45,288 bases of DNA from Gammaproteobacteria bacterium (GCA_012960755.1 DUAT01000013.1:1-45288); one strand, 5' to 3'. Shown: positions 1 through 9,952, counted from the first letter of the stretch. Notes: a model not told the origin generated them from the letters alone. Program-made: numbers and translations.

Positions 1-698
1 ATCATTGAATTGATTCGAAGTACTTAGCAAATAATATTCGACTGGCAACACTCTTTACCACTATCGATCACGCTGGGGGCAACAGTTATTGGAACTTCCG
101 TGGGTTAGGCCGGGCTTAATTCACTAATTTTTTCCAAGCCGCCCTGTTGCGCCCCAATCCGGTTAACCTGAATGCACGATTCGAGATACTCAGCTTCGAC
201 AACCATTGGCTCATCCATATCCGCGAGCTTAATCCCGAGCCTGCCGGTCGCCACATTGCTGTATTTGGCACTCCAAGTTCGAGCAAACACATTTGCAGCT
301 ATGCACCCATCTTTCAGCGATATTATTGATAGAGTAATTCAGTGGGAAGCAAGACTCGTGGACTGAAGGTACTACGAATTATCTTAATCTTTAAATTGGC
401 GAACGAGTACGGTTCACATCTTTGGCTCTTGAGTTATTGGCACCTTGCGGGGCGACTTTGGAATCTGCCAAATTGGGCGATGTTAAGGTTGAGACAGTCG
501 GGGCGGATCTATGCCACACGATCTTACATAACGACTCTCATCAACATAACTACCTGCCTTTAGCGGTGAAACTCCCCTTCAACCAGGTACAAACTACACC
601 AGTTTCATCCACCTGACTGCTTATTCTAGCAAAGCAACCAACCGGCTAAAGATAACCAGTTTTACACTATCCAGTGCCAAATTTAATCAATCTCATGA
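1..698. other. Leading non-coding stretch, no confident gene
   Basis: I find no convincing gene here. Two short open stretches look faintly protein-like: one on the minus strand around 105-320, ending in a segment with LADMDEPMVVEAEYLES, and one on the plus strand around 395-616. Neither has a ribosome binding site, a family motif I recognise, or a plausible full length. They could be eroded gene ends. The right end becomes AT-rich as it enters the promoter region of the glucose operon. Confidence 0.5.
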
Positions 699-713
699 TG
701 TAGTAAAATTACA
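699..713. promoter_or_regulatory. HexR operator box 1
   Basis: The 15-base palindrome TGTAGTAAAATTACA matches the HexR consensus as I know it from gammaproteobacteria (TGTARTWWWAYTACA) at every position. It lies about 80 bases upstream of edd, and the last gene of that operon encodes a HexR-type regulator. In the family, KDPG releases HexR from such sites. Autoregulation of the operon is the natural inference. Confidence 0.85.
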
Positions 714-750
714 TAATTTGATTAAATATTCAATAGAATTTACTTATTTA

Positions 751-765
751 TGTAATTTTGTTACA
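751..765. promoter_or_regulatory. HexR operator box 2
   Basis: The palindrome TGTAATTTTGTTACA has intact TGTAA/TTACA half-sites and differs from the HexR consensus at one central position. It starts 52 bases after box 1, about five helical turns, so both dimers would sit on the same DNA face. It ends 26 bases before the edd start codon, so it probably overlaps the promoter or early transcript. Confidence 0.75.
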
Positions 766-791
766 ATTTTATTTTTTTATGAAGACATCTC

Positions 792-2618
792 GTGACTCAA
801 ATCAATCTCCAGATCAGAGCAGTAACCGAAAACATAACCAAGCGAAGCAAGCCCCTGCGAACGGCGTACCTCAAGCAGATAGAGCAAGACAGGGACAATC
901 AACCTAATCGCAGTCAATTGAGCTGCGGTAATCTGGCACATGGTGTTGCTTCCTGCGCACCCGAAGACAAGCAGCAGCTCAGGATCATGGAATCAGGGAA
1001 TATGGCTATCATAACCGCCTATAACGATATGCTGTCCTCTCATCAGCCCTACCAAGATTATCCTGAACAGCTGAAACTGGCATTGCGTGAGATGGGCTGT
1101 ACCGGCCAGGTTGCGGGCGGCGTCCCTGCCATGTGTGATGGTGTTACTCAAGGTCAAACCGGCATGGAATTAAGCCTGCTGAGCCGAGATCTTATTGCAC
1201 AATGTACTGCTGTTTCGCTGTCCCATCAGATGTTCGATGGCGTTCTAGCGTTAGGGGTCTGTGACAAGATCGTACCTGGGCTTCTAATAGGCTGCCTGGC
1301 CTTTGGTTACCTGCCAACCATATTTGTTCCCGCCGGCCCAATGAAATCAGGCCTAGCAAACAAGGAGAAACAGCGCACTCGAGAGCGTTTTGCGCGTGGC
1401 GAGATCGACCGAGATGCTCTACTTCAAGCAGAACTGGCGTCATACCACAGCCCCGGCACCTGTACCTTCTATGGTACGGCTAACAGCAATCAGGTGATCC
1501 TGGAAGCACTCGGCATGCAACTACCAGGAAGCTCCTTTATCAATCCTGATAATCCCCTGCGTGCAAAACTTACCGCTGAAGCTGGCTACCAACTGGCCAG
1601 AATTTCTGCCCAGGGCAGTAACTATCGACCTATCGGCAGAGTCATTGATGAGCGAGCCATCGTCAATGCAATTGTCGCACTGCTCGCAACTGGTGGATCC
1701 ACTAACCACACCATTCACCTCATCGCAATTGCCCGGGCTGCCGGATTGCTGCTCACTTGGAACGACATCGCAGATTTATCGCGGGCAGTGCCGCTACTGT
1801 GCCGCGTTTATCCAAATGGTCAAGCCGATATTAATCACTTCCATGCAGCCGGCGGTACCGGCACGCTCTTCCGCGGGTTACTCGACGCGGGCTTGATGCA
1901 CGGTGAAGCGATGACCATTTGGGGCCAGGATTTCAACAACTTCAGCCAAGAACCTGGTCTGCAAAATAATAAACTGGTTTGGCGGGATTCAGCGTCAACC
2001 TCGCACGACCAGGATGTATTAACTACCGTGGCACAGCCTTTTGCCAGCGAAGGCGGATTGAGGCTGTTAACTGGAAACCTCGGTAAGGGCATCATAAAAG
2101 TAGCTGCTGTTGCTGAGAAACATCTAGTAGTAGAAGCGCCGGCTCTGATTATCGACAATCAGGATGACCTGGAACCGCTGTTTCAATCGGGCACTCTAGA
2201 CAGGGACATTGTGGTCGTGGTCAGATTTCAGGGACCCAAGGCCAATGGTATGCCTGAACTTCATAAGCTCACGCCCCTGCTAAGTTCCATACAGGACAGA
2301 GGTTTTCAGGTTGCACTGGTGACCGATGGCCGGATGTCTGGTGCCTCTGGCAAGGTTCCTGCAGTAGTCCATCTGGTGCCGGAGGCGGAACACGGCGGCA
2401 GCCTTGCTAAACTCCGTAATGGTGACAGCCTAAGAGTCGATGCCATCAACGGTAAAATCGAATTTCTCGGTGATTTGGAGGAATTAAACAAGCGTCAACC
2501 CTGTACACAAACCAATCCGGATATAGTTGGCTGCGGTCGGGAGTTGTTTTCGATGAATCGAGCCAGCATCAGCTCAGCCGATCAGGGCGCATCGTACCTA
2601 TTTGCGAGCACTGGATAA
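792..2618 (+). CDS. edd: Phosphogluconate dehydratase
   Basis: Converts 6-phosphogluconate to 2-keto-3-deoxy-6-phosphogluconate (KDPG), the first committed Entner-Doudoroff step, in the cytoplasm. The 608-residue product matches Edd (E. coli about 603) along its whole length. Candidate iron-sulfur cysteines are C115 in AMCDGVTQG, C157 in GVCDKIVPG and C224 in PGTCTFYGTAN. The blocks LLATGGSTNHT and VTDGRMSGASGK are also typical of the IlvD/Edd family. The start is GTG at 792. An ATG at 779 is out of frame, and the reading from 792 gives the expected family N-terminus. It is the first gene of the operon, preceded by two HexR boxes, and its TAA shares one base with the ATG of glk. Confidence 0.98.
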   Translation: MTQINLQIRAVTENITKRSKPLRTAYLKQIEQDRDNQPNRSQLSCGNLAHGVASCAPEDKQQLRIMESGNMAIITAYNDMLSSHQPYQDYPEQLKLALREMGCTGQVAGGVPAMCDGVTQGQTGMELSLLSRDLIAQCTAVSLSHQMFDGVLALGVCDKIVPGLLIGCLAFGYLPTIFVPAGPMKSGLANKEKQRTRERFARGEIDRDALLQAELASYHSPGTCTFYGTANSNQVILEALGMQLPGSSFINPDNPLRAKLTAEAGYQLARISAQGSNYRPIGRVIDERAIVNAIVALLATGGSTNHTIHLIAIARAAGLLLTWNDIADLSRAVPLLCRVYPNGQADINHFHAAGGTGTLFRGLLDAGLMHGEAMTIWGQDFNNFSQEPGLQNNKLVWRDSASTSHDQDVLTTVAQPFASEGGLRLLTGNLGKGIIKVAAVAEKHLVVEAPALIIDNQDDLEPLFQSGTLDRDIVVVVRFQGPKANGMPELHKLTPLLSSIQDRGFQVALVTDGRMSGASGKVPAVVHLVPEAEHGGSLAKLRNGDSLRVDAINGKIEFLGDLEELNKRQPCTQTNPDIVGCGRELFSMNRASISSADQGASYLFASTG

Positions 2619-3613
2619 TGAAACCTTCCTGGAATCTGGTCGCTGACATCGGTGGAACCAATGCTCGCTTTGCGGTCTTAATGGCTGGAAAGACCGAAAA
2701 CCTGTCCGAGTTCCAATATACAGTTCAACAGCAGCCAGTGTTTTTATCGTTAATCGAAACCTTGATGGAACGTATAATCTCGACAACGGGCTGGCACCAT
2801 CCTCCCGCTAATGCCTGTTTCGCAGTTGCCTGTCCTGCCAATTTAGACCCCGTGTCTATAACCAATTGCCCCTGGCATTTTACAAGGCATGAGCTGCAGT
2901 CTGCTTTGAAGTGTGAGCGCGTTACCATCATCAATGATTTTGCTGCCATGGCTCACGGCGTTCATGAAATAACTGAAACTGATGTAATTCAAATCGGGGG
3001 TGGCAAAGCGCAACAGGACAAACCAGTCGCTGTTCTGGGAGCGGGAACGGGCCTGGGGATGGCTGCCCTCATTCCCAATTCGTGCAACTACCAGATAATT
3101 GAAACTGAGGGAGGCCATGCCGACTTTGCACCCCTGGGTGACCTGCAAGTGCGCATAGAAAAATACCTGCAGAAGGAATTCGGCCGGGTCAGCCTGGAAA
3201 GACTATTATCAGGCCCAGGTCTAATCAACATCTATCAGGCCCTAGTTGAAGGCAGAGACGACAAGCTGCGCTTTACAGAACCTGCACAAATCGTAAATGC
3301 TGCGCTGAATGGTAAAGACAGGAAAGCACTGCAGGTGCTTGATCTGTTCTCCGCGATCATGGGTGCAACCGCGGGTAATCTGGCGCTCACCTACGGTGCA
3401 CAAGGTGGTGTCTATATAGCCGGGGGCGTCATTCCCAGGTTTGAACAACTGTTCGTTGCCAGTCATTTCAGACAACAATTCGAAGACAAGGGTCGATTCC
3501 GAAATTATCTCGGTAACATCCCGACCTTTCTGGTGACAAAAAATAACCTGGGGCTTTTTGGCGCGTCAATGAGCCTCCATAAAAAAGGTAACAAGCAATG
3601 CAAGACCTGTTAA
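2618..3613 (+). CDS. glk: Glucokinase (Glk family)
   Basis: Phosphorylates glucose to glucose-6-phosphate with ATP in the cytoplasm. It is 331 residues long and belongs to the E. coli Glk-type family rather than the ROK repressor/kinase family. The N-terminal phosphate-binding motif DIGGTNARFA lies at residues 10-19. The catalytic Asp is D107 in INDFAAMAHG, the GAGTGLG loop is at 141-147, and EGGHADFAP is near 164. Its start codon overlaps the edd stop (TAATG), so translation is probably coupled. Its last 16 bases overlap eda. It supplies substrate for zwf when free glucose is available, for example from beta-glucan breakdown by the neighbouring locus. Confidence 0.96.
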   Translation: MKPSWNLVADIGGTNARFAVLMAGKTENLSEFQYTVQQQPVFLSLIETLMERIISTTGWHHPPANACFAVACPANLDPVSITNCPWHFTRHELQSALKCERVTIINDFAAMAHGVHEITETDVIQIGGGKAQQDKPVAVLGAGTGLGMAALIPNSCNYQIIETEGGHADFAPLGDLQVRIEKYLQKEFGRVSLERLLSGPGLINIYQALVEGRDDKLRFTEPAQIVNAALNGKDRKALQVLDLFSAIMGATAGNLALTYGAQGGVYIAGGVIPRFEQLFVASHFRQQFEDKGRFRNYLGNIPTFLVTKNNLGLFGASMSLHKKGNKQCKTC

Positions 3614-4248
3614 CCCGTAACCCCATTATCCCGGTGGTTACTCTGCACCGTGAGGAAGATGCTGTGCCACTGGCTCAATGTCTGATTTCAGCGGGTTTCA
3701 AAACCATCGAAATAACCCTGAGGACTGACTGTGCCCCTACCGGGATCGAGCTTATACGTAACCAATTCCCGGATCTGATAATCGGTGCTGGAACCATCTG
3801 CAGTACTCGCCAGATCAGCCAGGCTGAAGCGCTGGGATGCGATTTCATGGTATCTCCGGGGATAACGCCAGATCTCTTGAAATGCGCTACGAAATCACCC
3901 TTGCCTCTCCTTCCCGGCATCTCATCAGCCAGCGAAATCATGCTCGGATTACAGCTGGGTTATAAGACCTTCAAGTTCTTTCCTGCAGAATCCCTGGGCG
4001 GCATTCGAACTCTCAAGGCGCTGTTCGGGCCGTTTCGTGAGGTTCGATTCTGTGCAACCGGCGGCATCACCCTGAATAATATGGGCGATTACCTCAATCT
4101 GCCCAATGTGCTATCAATCGGCGGGTCCTGGATGGTGAACCCGTCACTGATAAAGCAGCAAAAGTGGTCTGATATTGAGCAACTGTTGAAAATCGCTCTT
4201 GGCGCCGCTTCTTCTCTGATCAATCACCAGCCTACGAGAGCATATTAA
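3598..4248 (+). CDS. eda: KDPG aldolase
   Basis: Cleaves KDPG to pyruvate and glyceraldehyde-3-phosphate, the second Entner-Doudoroff step. At 216 residues it has normal family length. The Schiff-base lysine is K126 in FKFFPAE, and the general acid/base Glu is E38 in IEITLRT. The phosphate-binding end is seen in GAGTICS and CATGGIT. The start ATG lies inside the end of glk (16-base overlap), which fits translational coupling. Its TAA overlaps the zwf ATG by one base. Confidence 0.97.
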   Translation: MQDLLTRNPIIPVVTLHREEDAVPLAQCLISAGFKTIEITLRTDCAPTGIELIRNQFPDLIIGAGTICSTRQISQAEALGCDFMVSPGITPDLLKCATKSPLPLLPGISSASEIMLGLQLGYKTFKFFPAESLGGIRTLKALFGPFREVRFCATGGITLNNMGDYLNLPNVLSIGGSWMVNPSLIKQQKWSDIEQLLKIALGAASSLINHQPTRAY

Positions 4249-5705
4249 TGAGCGCACAAATTGATCTTGTTATTTTTGGCGCCAGAGGAGACCTTGCTAA
4301 CCGTAAACTGTTTCCCGCTTTGTTCTGGCTAGACCATGCTGGCCTGTTAGCCGACAGTGTTCAGATTGCCGCAGTGGCCAGAGACGATCTCGATACTAAT
4401 GGATTTATCGAGCAGACCCGGCAAACCTTACAACCCATCCTGGAAAAAGCGTCGTCTAGCGATGCAACCTGGCACAGATTCAGCCAACGACTAGACTACA
4501 TCAATGTTGATTTTTCGGAACAGTCGCAGTTTTCCGCGCTGGCAAACTGGATAAATCCGGACCGAACCATTATCTATTACCTGGCCACACCGCCGAACCT
4601 GTTTGGCTCGATCAGCCAGAATCTGGATAAAGCAGGCTGCCTTAACGAACATGCCAGAATCGTTCTTGAAAAACCCATCGGCCACAATCAGCAAAGCTCG
4701 AAATCAGTTAACAACAATGTTGCCCAGTTTTTTTCAGAAAGTAACATTTACCGAATTGATCATTACCTGGGCAAGGAGACCGTGCAAAACCTGCTTGCGC
4801 TGCGTTTCGCCAATCGCATGATTAATTCTCAGTGGGATAACAGCTGTATCGATCATATCCAGATCACTGCTGCAGAAACCATTGGCATAGAAGGGCGATG
4901 GGGTTACTACGACCAGGTTGGTCAGCTCAGGGACATGGTTCAGAACCATCTTCTGCAACTGTTGTGTATGGTCGCAATGGAACCACCAAACTCTCTTCAA
5001 GCTGATGAAATCCGAGCTGAAAAAGTAAAAATTCTGCGTGCCCTGAGCCCGATAAATGCATCAAACATAACCGAACAGGCGGTGCGTGGACAATATTCTG
5101 CCGGCTGGATAGCCGGTACCCCAGTGGTAGGTTATACAGAAGAAGAAGACTGTAGCAATACCACCAGCAATACTGAAACCTATGTGGCACTAAAGGCATT
5201 TATTGACAACTGGCGCTGGGCTGGTGTGCCCTTTTATCTGAGAACGGGGAAACGTCTTGAGGAAAAAGTAACCCAGGTTGTTATTACTTATAAAAACCAC
5301 CCTCACGCTATATTCCCGGATCATAAAAATGACGCAAACAATCGGCTGGTCATCAGATTGCAGCCCAATGAAGGAATCCAGCTTGAAATGGTATCCAAGA
5401 AGCAGAGCCTAAAGGATCGGCTTAGCTTGGAAAAACGAACGCTTAATCTCGATTTCTTCGACTCCACCGGTGACACAAGAATACCGGATGCTTACGAGCG
5501 CCTGCTCCTGGAGGTTATAAAAGGGGATCAATGGTTGTTTGTCAGCCGAGAAGAAATTGACGCCTCCTGGAAATGGTGTGATGACCTTATCGAGGCCTGG
5601 AAAGACAGAGCACTAGAAACTAAGCCTTATGCAGCGGGGTCTTCGGGTCCATCCAAAGCTGAAATCCTTATCGAGAAAGACCAGCGTAGCTGGTACGAAA
5701 ATTAG
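4248..5705 (+). CDS. zwf: Glucose-6-phosphate 1-dehydrogenase
   Basis: Oxidises glucose-6-phosphate to 6-phosphoglucono-1,5-lactone with NAD(P)+. The 485-residue length is normal for bacterial Zwf. The coenzyme fold begins with FGARGDLANRKL (residues 10-21), EKPIG is at 141-145, and the substrate and catalytic signature RIDHYLGKE is at 169-177. GDLANRKL departs slightly from the commoner GDL(T/A)xRKL, and EKPIG replaces the usual EKPFG. Neither looks damaging. The start is joined to the eda stop (TAATG). The lactone it makes is the substrate of the next gene, pgl. Confidence 0.97.
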   Translation: MSAQIDLVIFGARGDLANRKLFPALFWLDHAGLLADSVQIAAVARDDLDTNGFIEQTRQTLQPILEKASSSDATWHRFSQRLDYINVDFSEQSQFSALANWINPDRTIIYYLATPPNLFGSISQNLDKAGCLNEHARIVLEKPIGHNQQSSKSVNNNVAQFFSESNIYRIDHYLGKETVQNLLALRFANRMINSQWDNSCIDHIQITAAETIGIEGRWGYYDQVGQLRDMVQNHLLQLLCMVAMEPPNSLQADEIRAEKVKILRALSPINASNITEQAVRGQYSAGWIAGTPVVGYTEEEDCSNTTSNTETYVALKAFIDNWRWAGVPFYLRTGKRLEEKVTQVVITYKNHPHAIFPDHKNDANNRLVIRLQPNEGIQLEMVSKKQSLKDRLSLEKRTLNLDFFDSTGDTRIPDAYERLLLEVIKGDQWLFVSREEIDASWKWCDDLIEAWKDRALETKPYAAGSSGPSKAEILIEKDQRSWYEN

Positions 5706-5707
5706 CG

Positions 5708-6397
5708 ATGCAGTTCAACACATTTCCAAGCCCAACGCCTCTACACGCAGCATTAACCCACAAAATAACTGGCCTGCTTAAGCAGGCTATCGCCATCCAG
5801 GGCCAGGCCAGCCTTGTTGTCCCAGGGGGCAGCACACCCGTCGCCCTGTTTAACCGACTATCGATAGTTCCATTACCCTGGTCAAAAGTTACCGTCACCC
5901 TAAGCGATGAACGTTGGGTTGAAGACTCGCATACCGACAGTAATGCAAAACTGGTAAAAGACAACCTGCTCATCAACCTGGCCAGAAAGGCGTCCTTCCT
6001 GCCACTGAAACAAAGTGGTGCCACTGTCAGTGCAGCAGCCCAGGCAGCAAACAAGCAACTTTCCCAACAGCCCACCTTCGACGTAACCTTGCTGGGAATG
6101 GGAGACGATGGCCATATCGCCTCACTATTTCCAGGCTCGCAAGCCTTACAGTCAGGACTCGACTTAGCCAGCCAGGAAGCGAGCATCGCTGTCACACCGC
6201 TACTCAGCAATCACGCAAGAATCAGCTTGACCCTGGCTCGACTGTTAAACAGTCACCAGTTGATACTGTTTTTCAGAGGCAATACAAAACACGCTGTATT
6301 CAAGCGGGCTAGTCAAGACGGCGACATGCTTAGCCTGCCTGTTGCCGCGATCATCAAGCAGGACCGCACCCCCCTGACAATATACTGGGCACCCTGA
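5708..6397 (+). CDS. pgl: 6-phosphogluconolactonase
   Basis: Hydrolyses 6-phosphogluconolactone to 6-phosphogluconate, closing the route from Zwf to Edd. The product is a 229-residue DevB/SOL-type enzyme. Family blocks are VPGGSTP near residues 38-44, LSDERWV near 65-71, and LGMGDDGHIASLFPGS at 129-144. The start follows the zwf stop after two bases. A putative start for hexR lies about 40 bases downstream, so the gene sits inside a single transcription unit. Confidence 0.95.
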   Translation: MQFNTFPSPTPLHAALTHKITGLLKQAIAIQGQASLVVPGGSTPVALFNRLSIVPLPWSKVTVTLSDERWVEDSHTDSNAKLVKDNLLINLARKASFLPLKQSGATVSAAAQAANKQLSQQPTFDVTLLGMGDDGHIASLFPGSQALQSGLDLASQEASIAVTPLLSNHARISLTLARLLNSHQLILFFRGNTKHAVFKRASQDGDMLSLPVAAIIKQDRTPLTIYWAP

Positions 6398-6438
6398 ACG
6401 TAAAGAGTCTTGTGCAATCAGAAAAGGAACGTCAATCC

Positions 6439-7302
6439 ATGCATTCTCACAACCTCATTAATGTCATAAGGGAAGGTTTGAACGACTTGAACAAGTCAGA
6501 ACACAAGGTTGCCAGCGCTATCCTCGATGATCCGGACCGTGTAACCCGGGCCAGCATTGCCACACTGGCAAGATGGGCGAATGTCAGCGAGCCCAGCGTA
6601 AACCGCTTCTGCAAACGATTTGCCACAGCTGGATTCCCCGATTTCAAACTCAAACTGGCACAGTCCCTGGTCAGTGGCCTGCGTTTTATGAATAAAGAGG
6701 TGCAAGCCAGCGACGATGTAACGATCTACACCCCAAAAATTTTCGATTGCGCTATCAATGATCTGGTCAGAATGAGGGACCAGATTGATGCCGCTCAGAT
6801 AGAAGAAGTAGTCACTCTGCTTACCGAAACCAAACAGATCCATTTTTTTGGCCTGGGGGCATCGGCTTCGGTCGCCAAAGACGCGGAAAACAAATTCTTC
6901 CGCTTCGATATACCGGTGAGCTGTCAGGATGATATATTGATGCAGCGTATGCTTGCCTCAGCTGGAGACGCTGACGATACCTTCTTTATTATTTCTCATA
7001 CAGGCCGTACCAAAGAATTGGTTGCTGTTGCCGACATAGCCAGAAACAATGGTTCAGCAGTCATTGGACTGACCCCTTCAAACTCGCCTTTGGCACAGGT
7101 CTGCAGCATCACACTCAATGCTGACGTCCCAGAGAACACCGACGAATATATGCCCATGACTTCTCGGATTGTCCATCTGGTTATACTCGATGTCCTGGCA
7201 ACGGGTGTGACCTTAAAACTAGGACCAAAATTGCTAACCCATCTGGGCAAAATAAAGCACAGTCTGAAAGAAACTCGATTTAAGGCACCTGGCGATGAAT
7301 GA
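6439..7302 (+). CDS. hexR: HexR-type transcriptional regulator (RpiR family)
   Basis: KDPG-responsive regulator of central carbon metabolism genes. It has an N-terminal RpiR helix-turn-helix (about residues 1-75, with RWANVSEPSVNRFCKRF as recognition region) and a C-terminal SIS sugar-phosphate domain (about 115-260). Sequence blocks such as HFFGLGASA, RTKELV and YMPMTSRI match Pseudomonas-type HexR closely. I chose ATG 6439 (287 residues) because the product then begins like HexR and AAGGA lies upstream. An in-frame GTG at 6412 is an alternative. It is the last gene of the Entner-Doudoroff operon, and two matching palindromes upstream of edd indicate that it controls its own operon. Confidence 0.95.
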   Translation: MHSHNLINVIREGLNDLNKSEHKVASAILDDPDRVTRASIATLARWANVSEPSVNRFCKRFATAGFPDFKLKLAQSLVSGLRFMNKEVQASDDVTIYTPKIFDCAINDLVRMRDQIDAAQIEEVVTLLTETKQIHFFGLGASASVAKDAENKFFRFDIPVSCQDDILMQRMLASAGDADDTFFIISHTGRTKELVAVADIARNNGSAVIGLTPSNSPLAQVCSITLNADVPENTDEYMPMTSRIVHLVILDVLATGVTLKLGPKLLTHLGKIKHSLKETRFKAPGDE

Positions 7303-7361
7303 AAAAAGACGCCGCAGCAAGCAGAAAATTAGATTCTCCTATGCGGTTAAAAATACCAGAT

Positions 7362-9761
7362 TCAAAGTTCAATACTGATTTCGGCGATGGACAGGTCGAA
7401 CAAGCCATCTGTCAATAATAAAAACGGCGTGCTGATTTTGGTCACATCGAGACCATCACCGGACAAACCTTTAAGCGGTATTCTAATTGTCTGCCAGTCT
7501 TCAAGCGGTAGATTAGCCATAATACCGGTGATATCGATTTCTACACCTTCGGGATAACCACTATCCAGCCGCATTTTGACCAGTCGTTGCGGCTTCTGAT
7601 GGAGGCATGCAGAAAAAACCAGTGACGCGCTCTCACTAAAATAAACGGAGCAGTCCAGCGGTTCATTGGTAGCAAAAAAGACCTGCCCAGGGCCTCCGGA
7701 CCAGCTTATCCTGCGCGAATCTTCCTGCCGTTGCCAGTCTACAATACGCACCGCTACAACGCCGTCTCTTGACCTAAAGGATCTCTGATTGACAGGCACT
7801 CGCCAGTCCTGTTCATCCCCTGCGAAGATCTGAAATGGTGCTACTGGTCCCAAGCTAAAAATAGGTAAGCCTTTGCCATGACGCAGGTCATGCGTTGGAT
7901 CTACTTCAGACAGATCGTCTGATAGCGGGCAATTGTCATTTAGACTCAGTCCATAGCCATAGGGGAAAAGGGGTTCGTAATCGCTATCACCTATATTAAG
8001 TGGGGACTGATAGGGTTCTGCGGGCCATGAAAATGGTAACTTACCCTGAAAATCAAACTGCCCTTCGGAAAAAATCAGATCACTGACACCCCCAGCTTCA
8101 GTACCTGGAAGCCAGGCGACAACGAATCCATCAGAACAATTCAATTCTGGGTTTACCCACAAGGGTCGGCCGGTTAGGAAAATGCTAATGACTGGTCGCC
8201 CCATTGACTTGAGCTGCTTCAGGATTTCCAGTGCTTCAGTATCATTTGACGAATAGCTAAGATGAATGCGGTCACCATGACCTTCAGCATAAGGGCGCTC
8301 TCCAAAGGCCATTATAATGGCATCGAAATCAGCAGTATCTATATCGTCATCTAATGATTGACGACAGGTTAACTGCCCTCCTTTAGCCTCCAAATGTGCG
8401 CGAAACGCTTCAGCCAACGATTGGCCATGAGGAAAATCAGCATTTTCCGTGTTGTCTCCCTGCCATGTGAGGGACCATCCACCGCACTGCATCGGAATAT
8501 TGTCACCCCCAGCACCGAGCAATAGATACCGTCCCGTACCTGACAGCGGCAGACTACCGGCCTTGTTTTTCAGCAAGACCATAGATTTACGTACTGCTTC
8601 TCGTGCCAGATTTCGGTGTGCATCGCAACCCAGTATTTCGTTGCGATTAGAATATTCGTTGCTAGAGGGTTTGCAATCGAAGCGAATCCCGGCACGTAAC
8701 TTTACCCGCAGGATCCGTCTGACAGCATCATCAAGTCTATCCATGGAAATGAGACCTTGCTTGACGTGTTCAACCGTATCGTGCCATAGCTGGCGCCAGC
8801 CTTCGGGTGCCATCAACATATCAATGCCGGAGTTAACAGCGATCACTCCATACTCATTCGACGCCACCGGTAATTGACCATGACCATTCCAATCACTGAT
8901 CACGAAGCCATCAAAGCCCATTTTAGATTTAAGTACAACTTCGAGCAGATAATGATGGCCATGAAGTTTCAAGCCATTCCAGCTACTGAAAGATGCCATG
9001 ACGATCTGCGCCCCTGCCCTCAGAGCATCAACATAAGGCTTCCCATGCAAAGCAAATAAAGTCGCTTCGTCGCATTCAGTGTTGCCTTGATCGATCCCGC
9101 CAGCGGTTCCGCCATCGCCAAGGAAGTGTTTAGCGGTCGCAAGCACTTTGCCGTCGGCTAGAAACCCCGAAGTCCCCGGCAACCCCTGGTAACCTTCAAT
9201 ATTAGGCGCTGCATATTTCGCTACTAAATCCGGGTCTTCAGAATAACTCTCATAGGTTCTCCCCCACCGATCGTCTCGGGCAACGGCAAGCGTTGGCGCA
9301 AAGCTCCACTTAATGCCACTGATTGCTAATTCTACCGCTGACGCCTCTGCTATGCGCCTGACAAGCTCGAGGTCTCGAGTCGCTCCAATACCTATATTGT
9401 GCGGGAACAAAGTCGCCCCGTAGAGATTATTATGACCGTGCACTGCATCCACGCCCCAAATAATCGGGATCGGGGAAGCGCCTTTAACAGAGGCATGATG
9501 GTACCGATCAGCAAGACTGACCCAATCTAGAAGACTGGCATATTGGTCTTCATTGGGAGGAGCGCCACCGCCACTTAAAACCGACCCGATAAAATACTCT
9601 GCTGCCTCATCGGGTGTAATATATCTGATGTCTGCCTGTATGATCTGACCGACTTTTTGCTCGAGGCTCATAACAGAAAGAATCTGCTTCACCTCCCGTT
9701 CTATGCCTTCAGAATTACCAATTGAAACTTTAGTATCCGGCCAGATTTCCAAGGAATTCAT
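7362..9761 (-). CDS. GH3 beta-glucosidase / exo-beta-glucanase (ExoP-like)
   Basis: Removes glucose from the ends of beta-glucans or oligosaccharides. The 799-residue protein has the GH3 N-terminal barrel (about 30-360) with KHFLGDGG (211-218) and nucleophile D290 in GFVISDWNG. The GH3 C-terminal domain carries the likely acid/base E493 in YAEGHGD. A C-terminal galactose-binding-like domain (about 640-799) is of the kind seen in ExoP-type glucan glucosidases. No signal peptide is visible at the N-terminus, unlike most ExoP homologues, so it probably works in the cytoplasm on imported laminarin oligosaccharides. It stands convergent to hexR, and its own promoter is covered by a LacI-type operator, with the lacI-like gene directly upstream. 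Substrate specificity (beta-1,3 versus beta-1,4) is inferred from neighbours. Confidence 0.93.
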   Translation of the reverse strand: MNSLEIWPDTKVSIGNSEGIEREVKQILSVMSLEQKVGQIIQADIRYITPDEAAEYFIGSVLSGGGAPPNEDQYASLLDWVSLADRYHHASVKGASPIPIIWGVDAVHGHNNLYGATLFPHNIGIGATRDLELVRRIAEASAVELAISGIKWSFAPTLAVARDDRWGRTYESYSEDPDLVAKYAAPNIEGYQGLPGTSGFLADGKVLATAKHFLGDGGTAGGIDQGNTECDEATLFALHGKPYVDALRAGAQIVMASFSSWNGLKLHGHHYLLEVVLKSKMGFDGFVISDWNGHGQLPVASNEYGVIAVNSGIDMLMAPEGWRQLWHDTVEHVKQGLISMDRLDDAVRRILRVKLRAGIRFDCKPSSNEYSNRNEILGCDAHRNLAREAVRKSMVLLKNKAGSLPLSGTGRYLLLGAGGDNIPMQCGGWSLTWQGDNTENADFPHGQSLAEAFRAHLEAKGGQLTCRQSLDDDIDTADFDAIIMAFGERPYAEGHGDRIHLSYSSNDTEALEILKQLKSMGRPVISIFLTGRPLWVNPELNCSDGFVVAWLPGTEAGGVSDLIFSEGQFDFQGKLPFSWPAEPYQSPLNIGDSDYEPLFPYGYGLSLNDNCPLSDDLSEVDPTHDLRHGKGLPIFSLGPVAPFQIFAGDEQDWRVPVNQRSFRSRDGVVAVRIVDWQRQEDSRRISWSGGPGQVFFATNEPLDCSVYFSESASLVFSACLHQKPQRLVKMRLDSGYPEGVEIDITGIMANLPLEDWQTIRIPLKGLSGDGLDVTKISTPFLLLTDGLFDLSIAEISIEL

Positions 9762-9952
9762 TAATGAAGTTCTCCTCTTTCCAAACTTACCTGCCTGGGA
9801 TTGAACCCGTATCAGGTGTGCACCTTAGCTATCGAAAGCCTGAAAAGATCTTGTGCTAAATTAACGCCTGTCGGTTAAAAAAATAGCCGCTGCCACTCTA
9901 GCTCTATGAACTTCCAGACCTAGCTAGCCACGGAGTGTTCAAGCGTGAGACA

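Noticed and set aside
9785..9830. tRNA-like T-loop (GGGTTCAATCC on the minus strand)
   Set aside because: Flanking bases do not form a five-pair T-stem, and no acceptor or anticodon arm can be folded around it.
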